64,000 bases of DNA from an uncultured Bacteroidales bacterium (GTDB taxonomy: Bacteria > Bacteroidota > Bacteroidia > Bacteroidales > Paludibacteraceae), in assembly GCA_900318245.1 (NCBI GenBank), contig ONJT01000012.1, positions 89,473 through 153,472 of the forward strand, read 5' to 3'. The position numbers were made by a program, and so were the translations under genes. The notes below the pieces were generated by a model that made no database searches, was not told the DNA's origin, and was given only the letters and a program-made list of their open reading frames with translations. Shown here one piece after another: positions 42,480 through 52,508 of this stretch; position 1 is the stretch's first letter; every line of letters begins with the position of its first letter.

Positions 42480-43808
42480 TTATGCTTTTGGCCAATATTT
42501 ATCCACTAATGCTTGTTTGATATTTACCTCTTCCGGCTTGAAGTACTTGCCGAAGAGTTGCCAAGCGATGTCGAGCATCTCAACGGTGTTGATGTTCACG
42601 TCAATCGCTAGGATCTCGCGGCTATAGTCGCGTGCGAAGCTCAAGCAACGCTCATCGTAGTCGGTCAGGTCGAAACCGTTCTCTTTCTTCGTCTTGGCGT
42701 TGGCAGCATCGGCGTACAGGCGAACAGCCGCATTCATTACTTGCGGATGGTCTTCGCGGGTCTTCTTGCCGGCTACCAATTGTTTTAGACGGCTCAGTGA
42801 GCGGAACGGATCGACGATGACTTTACCGATATCGGAGTCACGGCGGAGGTAGAGCTGACCTTCCGTGATATAACCCGTGTTATCCGGAATAGCGTGCGTG
42901 ATATCGCCGCCCGAGAGGGTCGTCACGGCGATAATGGTGATTGAACCGCCACCTGCTTCCTCCGGGAATTGCACGGCCTTCTCGTAGATCTTAGCGAGGT
43001 CGGAATAGAGCGAACCCGGCATGGAGTCCTTAGAAGGAATTTGGTCCATACGGTTCGAGACGATCGCCAGCGCATCGGCGTAGAGCGTCATATCCGTCAG
43101 CAGCACAAGCACTTTTTCGTGTTTCTCCACAGCGAAATACTCTGCGGCCGTCAAGGCCATATCGGGGATTAGCAGTCGCTCTACCGGCGGGTTCTCGGTC
43201 GTGTTAACGAACGAGATGATGTGGTCGAGCACACCCGCGTTGGTGAACACGTTCTTGAAATAGAGGTAGTCGTCGTTGGTCAGACCCATACCGCCGAGGA
43301 TGATCTTATCGGCCTGCGCACGCAGCGCTACGTTCGCCATCACTTGGTTGTACGGCTGGTCCGGATCGGCGAAGAACGGGATCTTCTGACCGGATACCAA
43401 GGTGTTGTTCAAGTCGATTCCGGCGATACCTGTCGCAATAAGCTCGGACGGCTGTTTACGACGTACGGGGTTCACGGAAGGACCACCGATCTCGACCTCT
43501 TTACCCTCGATAGCAGGTCCGCCATCAATTGGGTCGCCGTAGGCGTTGAAGAAACGGCCGGCTAACTGGTCACTTACCTTCAGGCTCGGAGCCTTACCAA
43601 GGAATACTACTTCTGCGTTGGTCGGAATACCTTCGGTACCTTGGAACACCTGTAGCGTTACCTCGTCGCCGAGGATCTTCACTACTTGCGCCAACTTACC
43701 ATTCACCAGCGCCAACTCGTCATTACCTACTCCTTCGGCCTTAAGCGACAGCGTCGCTTTGGTTATCGCAGAGATCTGCGTATATATTTTTTGAAAAGCC
43801 TTTGCCAT
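42480..43808 (-). CDS. ntpB: V-type ATPase subunit B
   Basis: 442 aa non-catalytic head subunit. The degenerate nucleotide site and conserved PSVNPVRRKQPSELIATGI and PGSLYSDLAKIYEKA stretches match the V/A-type B family. It alternates with subunit A. Confidence 0.94.
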   Translation of the reverse strand: MAKAFQKIYTQISAITKATLSLKAEGVGNDELALVNGKLAQVVKILGDEVTLQVFQGTEGIPTNAEVVFLGKAPSLKVSDQLAGRFFNAYGDPIDGGPAIEGKEVEIGGPSVNPVRRKQPSELIATGIAGIDLNNTLVSGQKIPFFADPDQPYNQVMANVALRAQADKIILGGMGLTNDDYLYFKNVFTNAGVLDHIISFVNTTENPPVERLLIPDMALTAAEYFAVEKHEKVLVLLTDMTLYADALAIVSNRMDQIPSKDSMPGSLYSDLAKIYEKAVQFPEEAGGGSITIIAVTTLSGGDITHAIPDNTGYITEGQLYLRRDSDIGKVIVDPFRSLSRLKQLVAGKKTREDHPQVMNAAVRLYADAANAKTKKENGFDLTDYDERCLSFARDYSREILAIDVNINTVEMLDIAWQLFGKYFKPEEVNIKQALVDKYWPKA

Positions 43809-43813
43809 AGTAC

Positions 43814-45571
43814 TTAATCTTTAATTTGTTTTTCAGCTAACAGTTCATCGAGTTTCTTGCGATAGTCCTCGAAATCGGGGCTGTGGAACTCACAGTAGTT
43901 CATCTGTTTGCAGAGGTTGATGATACGCTTGAAGTAGTCCACTACATCAAGGAAGTTATCGAAGTCGTAGTCGTGCTTGCAGATATCCATCACAAGGCGG
44001 AGCATGTACTGCTGACGCTCGAGCGGACATACGGCGTCGATCTTATCGAACGCATCTTGCTGTAGGATCACGAAGTCAATCACCTCGGCTTTCCAGAATG
44101 CCTCATGGTAGTCCACAGGCACACCGTCATCACCAAGGATGTTGATCTGCTCCTGAATCTCCTTACCGCGCTGCATGTAGGTCTTCATATCATTGACCAT
44201 CGGCAGCCAGTCTTTATCGATCAATTGCGAGATATACTCCTCGAACTCCGGATATTCTACGTATTTCGAATAACTGTCGATCGGGTTCACAGCCGGGTAG
44301 CGCTTACGGTCGGCACGTGCCTGCTCCAAAGCATAGAAACAACGTGCCACTTTCTTCGTACCCTCCGTCACAGGCTCTTTGAGGTTACCTCCGGCCGGAG
44401 AAACAGTACCCAGGAAGGTGACCGAACCTGTTGCGCCATTATTGAGGTACACGTATCCTGCGCGAGCGTAGAACGCACCGATAATAGCGGACAAATCCAT
44501 CGGGAAAGCATCCTGTCCGGGAAGCTCCTCCAAACGGTTCGACATCTCACGCAGCGCCTGTGCCCAGCGGGACGTAGAGTCCGCCATCAGCAGCACGCGC
44601 AGACCCATCGAGCGGTAGTACTCCGCGATGGTCATAGACGTATATACTGACGCCTCACGGGAAGCGACCGGCATGTTCGAGGTGTTAGCGATGATGATCG
44701 TACGCTCCATCAGTTTGCGGCCTGTATGCGGGTCATCGAGCTCCGGGAACTCCGTAAAGGTCTCTACGACCTCATTCGCACGCTCACCGCAGGCTGCGAT
44801 GATCACGATATCGGCTGCCGCTTGCTTGGAGATGGCATGCTGGAGCACGGTCTTACCTGTTCCGAACGGGCCCGGGATGAAGCCTGTACCTCCCTCGCAG
44901 AGCGGGTTGGCGGTATCGATGGTACGCACGCCGGTCTCCAGAAGTTTGAAGGGACGCGGTTTCTCGCGGTAAGCGAGGATCGCTTTCTTCACCGGCCATT
45001 TCTGTACCATCGTCACCTCGTGGTCATTACCTTCTGCGTCGGTCAGCACAGCCATCACTTCATTGATGGTGTACTCACCTGCTTTGGCAATCGACTTCAC
45101 GGTGTACGTGCCTTCGAACACGAAGGGCACCATAATTTTATGCGGCTGATGGTTCTCATCCACTTCACCGAGCCACGAAGCAGCTTCTACCTTATCGCCT
45201 ACTTTGGCGAGCGGTTGGAAGGACCATTTCTTCTCGGTGTCCAGCGGGAAGTTATACTCACCGCGCTTGAGGAATACGCCTGTCAGTTTGTCGAGGTCGT
45301 TCTGCAGACCGTCGTAATTACGGCTGAGCAGACCCGGACCGAGCGTTACTTCGAGCATGTGTCCGGTGAACTCAACTTTGTTGCCTACTTTCAGGCCACG
45401 GGTGGACTCGAACACCTGCACGTACACATTCACACCGATGACTTTGATGACCTCCGCCATCAGTTTGGTCTCACCGATGTAGATGTAGCAAATCTCATTT
45501 TGTGCTACAGGACCATCTACGCCCACCGTCACGAGGTTCGAGATGATACCTTTTACTTTTCCTGTTGTCAT
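43814..45571 (-). CDS. ntpA: V-type ATPase catalytic subunit A
   Basis: 585 aa. The P-loop GPFGTGKTVLQH and the ERANEVVETF (catalytic glutamate) region are intact. The ~90-residue non-homologous insert of V/A-type A subunits is present (about 115-200). In anaerobes such enzymes often run as ATP-driven ion pumps or as synthases. The sequence cannot decide direction. Confidence 0.95.
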   Translation of the reverse strand: MTTGKVKGIISNLVTVGVDGPVAQNEICYIYIGETKLMAEVIKVIGVNVYVQVFESTRGLKVGNKVEFTGHMLEVTLGPGLLSRNYDGLQNDLDKLTGVFLKRGEYNFPLDTEKKWSFQPLAKVGDKVEAASWLGEVDENHQPHKIMVPFVFEGTYTVKSIAKAGEYTINEVMAVLTDAEGNDHEVTMVQKWPVKKAILAYREKPRPFKLLETGVRTIDTANPLCEGGTGFIPGPFGTGKTVLQHAISKQAAADIVIIAACGERANEVVETFTEFPELDDPHTGRKLMERTIIIANTSNMPVASREASVYTSMTIAEYYRSMGLRVLLMADSTSRWAQALREMSNRLEELPGQDAFPMDLSAIIGAFYARAGYVYLNNGATGSVTFLGTVSPAGGNLKEPVTEGTKKVARCFYALEQARADRKRYPAVNPIDSYSKYVEYPEFEEYISQLIDKDWLPMVNDMKTYMQRGKEIQEQINILGDDGVPVDYHEAFWKAEVIDFVILQQDAFDKIDAVCPLERQQYMLRLVMDICKHDYDFDNFLDVVDYFKRIINLCKQMNYCEFHSPDFEDYRKKLDELLAEKQIKD

Positions 45572-45574
45572 ATC

Positions 45575-46186
45575 TTAGTCTAATTTAATTCCTTTTTTCA
45601 TGTCTTTCACTAACTCGCGGAATACTTTCTCGCCTTCTTCGATGGTCAGGATACTCCATCTATGCAGCATCACCGCTTCGAGGTAGTACGCAAAGACCAT
45701 CTCTGACGAGAAGAAGTCGAACTCCGTGCGGTCTTGGAGCCATGTAAACCGAATCGCGTCTTGCGCTTTCTCGCGCTGCATCAGGTCTTCGATACCTGCC
45801 AGCGCAAGAATCTCCGTCCAGTCGCCGTCCACCTCGTTCAGACCGAAGTCTTTTTGGGTGGCGTGCGTGCGCAATTGCTCCGCAACCTCCCCTTCTCCGA
45901 CGATCTGGGTCTTGACGTCAAAGCCGTGCTTGCGGCATATCTGCGCCACCAGGACGTTGTTCATGTCCTGATTGAACGCAAACCACTCGCGCACGAACGT
46001 ATTGTTTGCTTTCAGCCCTTCCGCCAGCGTCGCTTCGTCCATCGGAGCACGCAATAAGTTAAGCTGCGCTTTATCCGACGCCGTCAAGCACTCGTCGAGC
46101 AACTCGTTGAGTTTGTCCAGCGAGATAGGAGCGTCTGAGCCTGCTTTTAACTCAGGTAGTCCGGCCAGTAAATACTCGTACGTCAT
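45575..46186 (-). CDS. DUF2764 protein of the V-ATPase operon
   Basis: 203 aa, soluble and largely helical, starting MTYEYLLAGLPEL. DUF2764 proteins occupy this slot between subunits E and A in Bacteroidota V-ATPase operons, where subunits C and F would be expected. It may substitute for the C (d) socket subunit. That is inference from position. No subunit G or F gene is visible. Confidence 0.82.
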   Translation of the reverse strand: MTYEYLLAGLPELKAGSDAPISLDKLNELLDECLTASDKAQLNLLRAPMDEATLAEGLKANNTFVREWFAFNQDMNNVLVAQICRKHGFDVKTQIVGEGEVAEQLRTHATQKDFGLNEVDGDWTEILALAGIEDLMQREKAQDAIRFTWLQDRTEFDFFSSEMVFAYYLEAVMLHRWSILTIEEGEKVFRELVKDMKKGIKLD

Positions 46187-46187
46187 A

Positions 46188-46772
46188 TCAGAACAGTTCT
46201 TCTACGAGTTGGGGACGAAGCATTTCCTTGAAATATGCGATGAACTCGGCATCGCCAAAGGCAAGTTTGTAGCCGCCCTTGGCCGGCTGGATGGTGAAGT
46301 CGGTCTTGATACCTTTCACCTCCGCGATCTTCACGCCTTTCTCGAGCAATCCTTTTGCGTTCGCGGCAAAGTATTTCTTCAGCGCGTCGGCATCCTTGGC
46401 CTCGATGATAACCTCGCCGTTCTTAGACAGCTGCTCCGCCAATTTGGCGATCAGGCCCTGCATGAACTTCGCGTCTGCCGTAGCGGCTTTCACGCTGTCT
46501 GCTGCTATCTTATCGGACAGCAGGTTCACGATCTCGGTCTTCACCGCGTTGACACTCTGCTCGGCGTAGAGCTTCAACTCCGCGCGCGTCTTCTTGTCCA
46601 GGTCCGCAGACTTACTCTCTGCGTCGGCGATGATAGACGCAGCTTTTTTCTCTGCTTGAGCAATGATCTCTTCGGCTTTCTTGGTCGCATTCTCAACGAT
46701 TTGTTTCGCCTCTACATTGCCTTTCTCTACGCCTTCTGCGTAGATTTTGTCAGTTAATTCAGAAAGATTCAT
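46188..46772 (-). CDS. ntpE: V-type ATPase subunit E
   Basis: 194 aa peripheral stalk subunit. The long N-terminal helix with AAxKxxAE repeats (KKAEEIIAQAEKKAASIIAD) and the small C-terminal globular part are typical. It is the first gene of the operon, one base before DUF2764, with its promoter at 46809-46839. Confidence 0.9.
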   Translation of the reverse strand: MNLSELTDKIYAEGVEKGNVEAKQIVENATKKAEEIIAQAEKKAASIIADAESKSADLDKKTRAELKLYAEQSVNAVKTEIVNLLSDKIAADSVKAATADAKFMQGLIAKLAEQLSKNGEVIIEAKDADALKKYFAANAKGLLEKGVKIAEVKGIKTDFTIQPAKGGYKLAFGDAEFIAYFKEMLRPQLVEELF

Positions 46773-46808
46773 TGTATAGATATTTTATATGATATGCAAA
46801 TTTGCGTG

Positions 46809-46839
46809 CAAAGTTACACAAAAAAAATGACATACACAA
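46809..46839 (-). promoter_or_regulatory. V-ATPase operon promoter
   Basis: Minus strand TTG (46839-46837), 20 bases, TAACTTTG (46816-46809). Its TTG box lies in the loop of the upstream operon's terminator hairpin. Confidence 0.85.
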
Positions 46840-46848
46840 TAGTGTATG
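46821..46848 (-). terminator. Terminator of the gyrA-phosphoesterase operon
   Basis: CATACAC/GTGTATG stem (46848-46831) followed, after three bases, by seven U (46827-46821) on the minus strand. It overlaps the next promoter completely. Confidence 0.7.
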
Positions 46849-46873
46849 CCACTTTTTCACCTTTTTTGTCAAT

Positions 46874-48385
46874 TTATTGAGCAATTTGCTGTCCTTGCGG
46901 GGTGTAAATACGATCGCCCTTTTGGATGAACAGCTGTCCGTTGAGGATGTATTTGGTAGCGCGCGATGCGCCGTCTTCTACCTCTTCTACTCCTTGCGAC
47001 GCGGCATTATTGATCACCAATATCGGGTGCAGGTCGTCGGTCACATCGGCAAAGGACGAGTAGCGCAAGGTCTTGTCTTCCACCAGCGACTGTACCGGCA
47101 CTTCTGCGGCGGTGCGGGCGATAGTCTTGAACGTAGGAATTACGGACGCGAATATGCCGAAGAGATCATTAATCATACCTTCCATACCTGCGTACACAGC
47201 GTCTGCGAGTTGTTGACCTTCTGCCGGGTGCTCGTTCTCGTTGGCCTCGGAATGGAAGAGGTACAGATTAGCCGCCGGTTCTCCCAGGTGTTTCTGCGTG
47301 ATTTCGATCTGTTTTTCTTCGTCTTGCGGCAACAGCATCTTGATACCTGCTATCACGTACGACGGAATACCTGCCTGTTGCATCATTGGTACGATTTTAT
47401 CGTCCCATTTACTCAACACTTTACTCCAAGCTCTGGTAGCGAGTGCGGGAATCATATTCTGGGTATGCATATACATCCAGTCGCGGCTGTAGGTCGTGAG
47501 GTCCGCGATGTTTTCTAAGGAGCGGATATAGTCGGTCTCCACCGCCACACTCTTGCGGTCCTTCGAGATGGTCAGCCATCGGTACGGGCACGGATAAGTG
47601 ATCGGCGAGCCGGTGGTGATCTCTACGAGACTATCGTTCGTCAGACCCGTCGTGTCGCGGAAGGTCGTGATACCGTTCACGTGGAAATGGCCGGTGAGCA
47701 CGAGATGTACACCATGGTGCATCAATTGGTCACGCAGCTCGTCCGCGTTGCTGAAACGGCACGAACTCTCGAGCGTTGCTTGCTCATCAAAATGCTCCAG
47801 AATCTGCCAGTGCGTCATCGCGATGATCATATTGCCTTTGGCAACAGCGGCGTCTGCCTGCTCCATGATCCAAGCCTGCGTCGTGGCCGATAACTTACCG
47901 ATAGGGGCCTTGCCGTCCGATCCGTCAATACCAATCACCGTCAGTCCTTTGAGCGGTTCTACGGCAAACGAATGCGAGTCGGCGTCCTTCTCGGCATCCA
48001 CAAACGTACCCGGGTAAAGGCTCTCCCAATTATCGCCCGGAAGGTCGTGATTGCCCGGGATAACCAACGTGCGAATGCCAGCTTCTTGCAAACGGGCAAT
48101 GCCGTTCGAAACCATCTCGTGTGCCGCACTTTCACCATCGCGGGTAAGGTCGCCGGGGATAAGCACTAACTCCGGTTTGTGCGCCAGGGCCGTGTCCAAT
48201 AAGGCTTTCCAGATCGGTTCACTCAGGTCCAGCATCTTACGCTGGGTCTGCATGTACTCGTCAAAATTAGCTGTTTGGTCAATAACCGACTGCGGTAGTA
48301 CGTGCGGGTCAGCAATGACCATGATGCGTTCTTGAGCAAAACTCAACAGGGGCAGCAAAGCTGCTAAAAAGAAGATTTTTTTCAT
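46874..48385 (-). CDS. Exported metallophosphoesterase
   Basis: 503 aa. Signal peptide 1-17 (LSFAQ). Calcineurin-like motifs in order: VIADPH, GDLTRDG, GNHD, THWQ and GHFHVNG. The C-terminal tail (ATKYILNGQLFIQ and on) resembles the short conserved ends of exported Bacteroidales proteins, possibly a surface-sorting signal. Substrate unknown. It closes the gyrA operon. Confidence 0.82.
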   Translation of the reverse strand: MKKIFFLAALLPLLSFAQERIMVIADPHVLPQSVIDQTANFDEYMQTQRKMLDLSEPIWKALLDTALAHKPELVLIPGDLTRDGESAAHEMVSNGIARLQEAGIRTLVIPGNHDLPGDNWESLYPGTFVDAEKDADSHSFAVEPLKGLTVIGIDGSDGKAPIGKLSATTQAWIMEQADAAVAKGNMIIAMTHWQILEHFDEQATLESSCRFSNADELRDQLMHHGVHLVLTGHFHVNGITTFRDTTGLTNDSLVEITTGSPITYPCPYRWLTISKDRKSVAVETDYIRSLENIADLTTYSRDWMYMHTQNMIPALATRAWSKVLSKWDDKIVPMMQQAGIPSYVIAGIKMLLPQDEEKQIEITQKHLGEPAANLYLFHSEANENEHPAEGQQLADAVYAGMEGMINDLFGIFASVIPTFKTIARTAAEVPVQSLVEDKTLRYSSFADVTDDLHPILVINNAASQGVEEVEDGASRATKYILNGQLFIQKGDRIYTPQGQQIAQ

Positions 48386-48392
48386 AAATAGT

Positions 48393-51242
48393 TTATTGTA
48401 TTGTTATCTCTACGCGTCTGTTTTGTTGGCGACCTTCTTCGGTCTCATTGGAAGCCACAGGCTTGGTGTCTCCGTAGCCGAAGGCTTTGATTTTCGCTTC
48501 GTCACAACCGTATTCTACCAGTTGGCGTTTTACGGACTCTGCGCGGCGCTGCGAGAGGTCTTTGTTATCTTCGGATTTACCGATATTATCCGTGTGTCCG
48601 GCGAGGCGTACGGCATAGCCGTAAGTCTGCACAAAAAGGGCGATACGCTTCAGTTCCGGCAGCGAGACCGGAAGGATCTTGTCGCTGGCGGTCTCGAAGA
48701 GCAAGTTATTGATCGCTACAGCTTCGTTCCGGCTAAGTATCGTAATAGGTTCCGGGCGCTTGTCTTCCGGCAGAGTGACGGAATAGATATCGTGTCTGCG
48801 GCCGTTTTTCTGGGCATAGTAAGCCGTCTTGCCGTCCGCCGAAATCTTATACCAGCAGTCTCGGCCGGTGGTGTTGATAGTCGCACCCAGGTTCTCGGGT
48901 TCAGACCAGCAGTTCCAGCACGTGTCGGCCAAGCGGCGAGTCACCCACACATCGAGTTCGCCGAGTGTGCCTTCCCGGTCCGAAGAAAAGTAAAGAGTCT
49001 TCATATCGGGGTGCAGGAAGGGCGAACGCTCCATGCCGGCGGTGTTGATGACAGGTCCGATGGAGTACGGTGTACTCCACCCGCTTTCGGTGCGCTCACT
49101 GATGAAGATGTTCAGGCTCGCTTTTTCCTCGCCTTCCGCCGGATAATTGGCGGCAAAGAGCAAGGCGCTGCCGTCAGCGGTGATCATCGCGTCCGCTTGC
49201 CAGTTACCTAACTGCAGGTGTCGCGGTAGCGGACGGGGTTCGGACCATCCTTGCGGTCCGCGGGTCGAGAAGCACATACGGCCTTCCACAAAGACCAGCA
49301 TCGTGCGGCCGTCGCCGGAGATAGAGGTCGGCGCTTCGTTGCGATACGGAGTACTTAATCCGGGCACTATCTGCGCGGCACTCCACGCGCCCGTTTTGCG
49401 ATCGCGACGAGAGACGAAGATATCTTCCGTGACGTTCGTCTCTCCGCGGTTCAGGCCTACGAAATACAGTGTGTTATCGTCTATCGTGAGCGTCGGTCCG
49501 TACTCTTCGCCTATCGCCGTATTGACGCTATTCGGCAGGGCTTGCGGCGCGAGCGTGTCTGCTGAGGTAAAGGAGCAGAAGATCAGTACCAAGAGTTGGG
49601 CTGCCATCACACGCAGGAAGGTCGTAAACGGATAGACGGTAGCGTAGCAAACCGATGCCTGGTTGTTCTCCGACGAGAGTGACTGCGCGTAGGGCAAGGC
49701 CATCGCCGAGGTCATCGAACCGATCAATAGACCCACTACGTTGAAGAAATTGACATGCAGCCATTTATACGCGATGCCGCCCACCACAAACAATGGTACG
49801 ATGGTGATGATAAAGCCGTATCCTATCCATAGATAACCGCCATTGACGAGCGTCGGCACAAAGTTCTCTCCTACGGAGAGACCCAAGGCCGCCAGGAAGA
49901 GTGTCAGGCCCACTTGCCGCAACATCATGTTCGCCGAAGTAGTAGAGAAAGTGACCATGTTATAATACGGTCCGTAGTGGCCGATGAGGATAGCTACGAT
50001 GAGTGAACCGCCAACGAGGCCCAACTTAAAGGTCGAACCCATACCCGGCAGCGGAATAGGCAGCAGGCCTACGCATATACCAAGTACCATACCGAAGAAC
50101 ACCGGCAAGAGATGCGGTACGTCAAGGCGTTTGAGCTCATTTCCGAAGGTCTCTGCTACTCTACCCACATCGTCTTTGTCGCCGACCACCATCAGTCGGT
50201 CGCCCAGTTGCAGAATCATATCAGGCGTAGCAAGCAGGTCTATACCTGCACGACTGACGCGCGTGATCGTCGCATGGTATTGCTGACGCAAGTTAAACGA
50301 ACGGATACGCTTGCCGTTGCATTCCGGCCGCGTGACGGCGATACGGCGGGAGATGAGGTGGTTCGATTTCTCGCTCTGTACATGCAGGTCGTAGTTCTTC
50401 ATATGGCCCAGCAGACGCAGCGTATCGACATGTTGTTTGTCGGTTAATACACGTAGTGTATCGCCGTTGCGGAAGGTTGTCTGTTCGTTCACTAACTCAT
50501 CCGAACCATCCGTCCGAATGACGCGACTGACGATCATCTCTTTCATCGGACAGAGCCGCTGCAGTTCGGTCAAAGTAAGGATGTCTATCTGCGGATTATT
50601 AAGCGTCAGATCCACGCAAATTGGCTCTTCCGTCGTCTCTCGCGCCGCATCTTTGAGGCGCTTCTCTTCTTCGGGAAGACTAACCTTAAAGGACTTACGT
50701 ATGAGTTCGAAGGCCAGAATCACACCTACTATACTGAGGGGATAAGCGACGGCATAGCCGGTCGCGATATCGGGGTTAGACGTGCCGGTCAGGTCAAAAT
50801 AGGCCTGTTGGGCAGCGGCCAGAGAAGGCGTAGAGGTCGTCGCGCCGGACATCACACCCGCGAGTGTGGACATGTCGATACCCGTGATATAATGAAGCGC
50901 GATCGTACATACACAGCCGAGCAGCACGATAGCCGCCGCCAGCATGTTGAGTTGCAATCCTCCCTTTTTAAAGGGAGAGAAGGACGGTCCGACCTGCAAA
51001 CCAATGGAATAGACGAAGAGTATGAGACCGAAATCTTTAGCGAACTGCCCTACCGCATGGTCGATCTTCACGCCCAAAGACGCGAGGGCGATACCAATAA
51101 AGAGCACCCATGTAACGCCCAAGGAGAAATGACCGATCTTGGCTTTCTCTCCCAGCCATAGACCGATGGTCATCACGATCGTCAGCCACAAGAGCGACTG
51201 CGTGATTGACGGCTCAAACAGAAATTGCGTTAACTCATTCAT
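48393..51242 (-). CDS. YidE/AspT-type transporter fused to PD40 repeats and OmpA domain
   Basis: 949 aa from the ATG at 51242. Residues about 1-560 are a complete AspT/YidE-like antiporter: two sets of helices around two TrkA-C (RCK-C) domains (about 215-290 and 295-375). Without a stop the frame continues through CSFTSADTLAPQ into beta-propeller PD40-like repeats (YGPTLTIDDNTLYFVG, RSPFLHPDMKTLYFSSDREG). It ends with an OmpA C-terminal domain (VRLAGHTDNIGKSEDNK, LSQRRAESVKRQLVEYG) that should bind peptidoglycan. An in-frame ATG at 49607 could start the second part alone with the transporter's last helix as signal peptide. Confidence 0.85.
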   Translation of the reverse strand: MNELTQFLFEPSITQSLLWLTIVMTIGLWLGEKAKIGHFSLGVTWVLFIGIALASLGVKIDHAVGQFAKDFGLILFVYSIGLQVGPSFSPFKKGGLQLNMLAAAIVLLGCVCTIALHYITGIDMSTLAGVMSGATTSTPSLAAAQQAYFDLTGTSNPDIATGYAVAYPLSIVGVILAFELIRKSFKVSLPEEEKRLKDAARETTEEPICVDLTLNNPQIDILTLTELQRLCPMKEMIVSRVIRTDGSDELVNEQTTFRNGDTLRVLTDKQHVDTLRLLGHMKNYDLHVQSEKSNHLISRRIAVTRPECNGKRIRSFNLRQQYHATITRVSRAGIDLLATPDMILQLGDRLMVVGDKDDVGRVAETFGNELKRLDVPHLLPVFFGMVLGICVGLLPIPLPGMGSTFKLGLVGGSLIVAILIGHYGPYYNMVTFSTTSANMMLRQVGLTLFLAALGLSVGENFVPTLVNGGYLWIGYGFIITIVPLFVVGGIAYKWLHVNFFNVVGLLIGSMTSAMALPYAQSLSSENNQASVCYATVYPFTTFLRVMAAQLLVLIFCSFTSADTLAPQALPNSVNTAIGEEYGPTLTIDDNTLYFVGLNRGETNVTEDIFVSRRDRKTGAWSAAQIVPGLSTPYRNEAPTSISGDGRTMLVFVEGRMCFSTRGPQGWSEPRPLPRHLQLGNWQADAMITADGSALLFAANYPAEGEEKASLNIFISERTESGWSTPYSIGPVINTAGMERSPFLHPDMKTLYFSSDREGTLGELDVWVTRRLADTCWNCWSEPENLGATINTTGRDCWYKISADGKTAYYAQKNGRRHDIYSVTLPEDKRPEPITILSRNEAVAINNLLFETASDKILPVSLPELKRIALFVQTYGYAVRLAGHTDNIGKSEDNKDLSQRRAESVKRQLVEYGCDEAKIKAFGYGDTKPVASNETEEGRQQNRRVEITIQ

Positions 51243-51243
51243 T

Positions 51244-51281
51244 CTTTCAACTTTCACCTTTCACCTTTAACCTTTCACCTT
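51244..51281. repeat. CTTTCA/CCTTTCAC repeat between the fusion gene and cinA
   Basis: Six units of CTTTCAAC, CTTTCACC or CTTTAACC. The cinA stop and its last four codons lie inside, as does the possible GTG start extension of the fusion gene. Confidence 0.7.
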
Positions 51282-52508
51282 CTGTATCATTCCCACTATT
51301 GCTTTGATACATGCGCGGTTGGTGATCTGCTCGCGCAGTTTGCCGAGATGGAAGCATTCGGCGGTCGTTCCTTCGGGTGTTGCCCAAGCGATCCAAACGG
51401 TGCCGACGGGCTTCTCTACAGAGCCTCCGGAAGGACCTGCGATGCCGGAAGTAGCAATACCATAATTGGTATTGAGGCTTTTGCGAACGGACTCTGCCAT
51501 CACGCGCACCACTTCTTCGCTTACCACTCCGTGCGCTTTTATCAGTTCTGACGGCACACCTAAAAGATGCTCTTTGACGCTGTTATCGTAACTGATGACA
51601 GAGCCCCAATAGAAGGCCGAACTGCCGGCATGTTTATTGAGTAAGGACGCCAGTTTACCGCCCGTACAACTCTCTGCCGTAGCGATCGTCTGACCTTTGG
51701 CTTTGAGCAAATTGCCTAAGATCACCTCCAAGGGTTCGTCCGTATCGGCGATGAGATAGTCGGCTACCAAGGTCTTCAATTCCTCAAACCAGCGGTCCAT
51801 CTCCTCTTGTGCCAACTCGCCGTAGGACGAGAGCCGCAGACGGATGATGCCGTCTTTCGGCAGATACGCCAAGTGCAGACCGGCGGGCATGGATGCCTCG
51901 TAGTTCTCCAGCAGGATTGCTAACGAACTCTCCGGAATGCCCGTCACCTGTAAGGTGCGATGGATAATGGCTGATGTCTCGTGATCTCGAGATATCGATG
52001 TCTCGAGATACGGCAGTATTTGTTCCTCCATTGCGATCTTCATCTCGTATGGCACGCCGGGCATGGAAGCCAGGATTTGCGCGCCATGATGAAAGACCAT
52101 CAACGGGGCGGACCCTACCCGATTCTCCAGTATCTCGGCGCTCTGAGGCACAAGCCACTGCGTCGCGGTCAGGCGGTTGAGCACATCCGGGCGCTCGCGA
52201 TAGAGCTCCATAATATGCGCGCGCACGCGTTGATCTTCTATAAGGTGTGTATCGAAATACTCGCACAGCACGTGCTTCGTGATATCATCGTTGGTGGGAC
52301 CTAAGCCACCGGTCGTCAGCACGATATCGGCCCTACTGAAAGCCTCATCCAGCGCCGCGATGATATGCTCGCGCTGGTCGTGAACGGACGTTATTTGGTA
52401 TAACTCAATACCTATCTCATTCAGCCGCTCGGCCATCCAGGCGGAGTTGGTGTCCACCACTTGACCGATCAGCAGTTCATCTCCTATGGTAATTATCTCT
52501 GCGCGCAT
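51267..52508 (-). CDS. cinA: CinA-family protein with NMN deamidase domain
   Basis: 413 aa. The N-terminal molybdopterin-binding-like domain (IITIGDELLIGQVVDTN, GGLGPTNDDITK) is followed by the nicotinamide-mononucleotide deamidase domain (TAESCTGGKLASLLNKH, GIAGPSGG). The enzyme recycles NMN in NAD metabolism. The ATG at 52508 is chosen over 52520, which lies inside the DUF3109 frame. The C-terminal KVKG is encoded by a mini-repeat. Confidence 0.92.
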   Translation of the reverse strand: MRAEIITIGDELLIGQVVDTNSAWMAERLNEIGIELYQITSVHDQREHIIAALDEAFSRADIVLTTGGLGPTNDDITKHVLCEYFDTHLIEDQRVRAHIMELYRERPDVLNRLTATQWLVPQSAEILENRVGSAPLMVFHHGAQILASMPGVPYEMKIAMEEQILPYLETSISRDHETSAIIHRTLQVTGIPESSLAILLENYEASMPAGLHLAYLPKDGIIRLRLSSYGELAQEEMDRWFEELKTLVADYLIADTDEPLEVILGNLLKAKGQTIATAESCTGGKLASLLNKHAGSSAFYWGSVISYDNSVKEHLLGVPSELIKAHGVVSEEVVRVMAESVRKSLNTNYGIATSGIAGPSGGSVEKPVGTVWIAWATPEGTTAECFHLGKLREQITNRACIKAIVGMIQKVKG

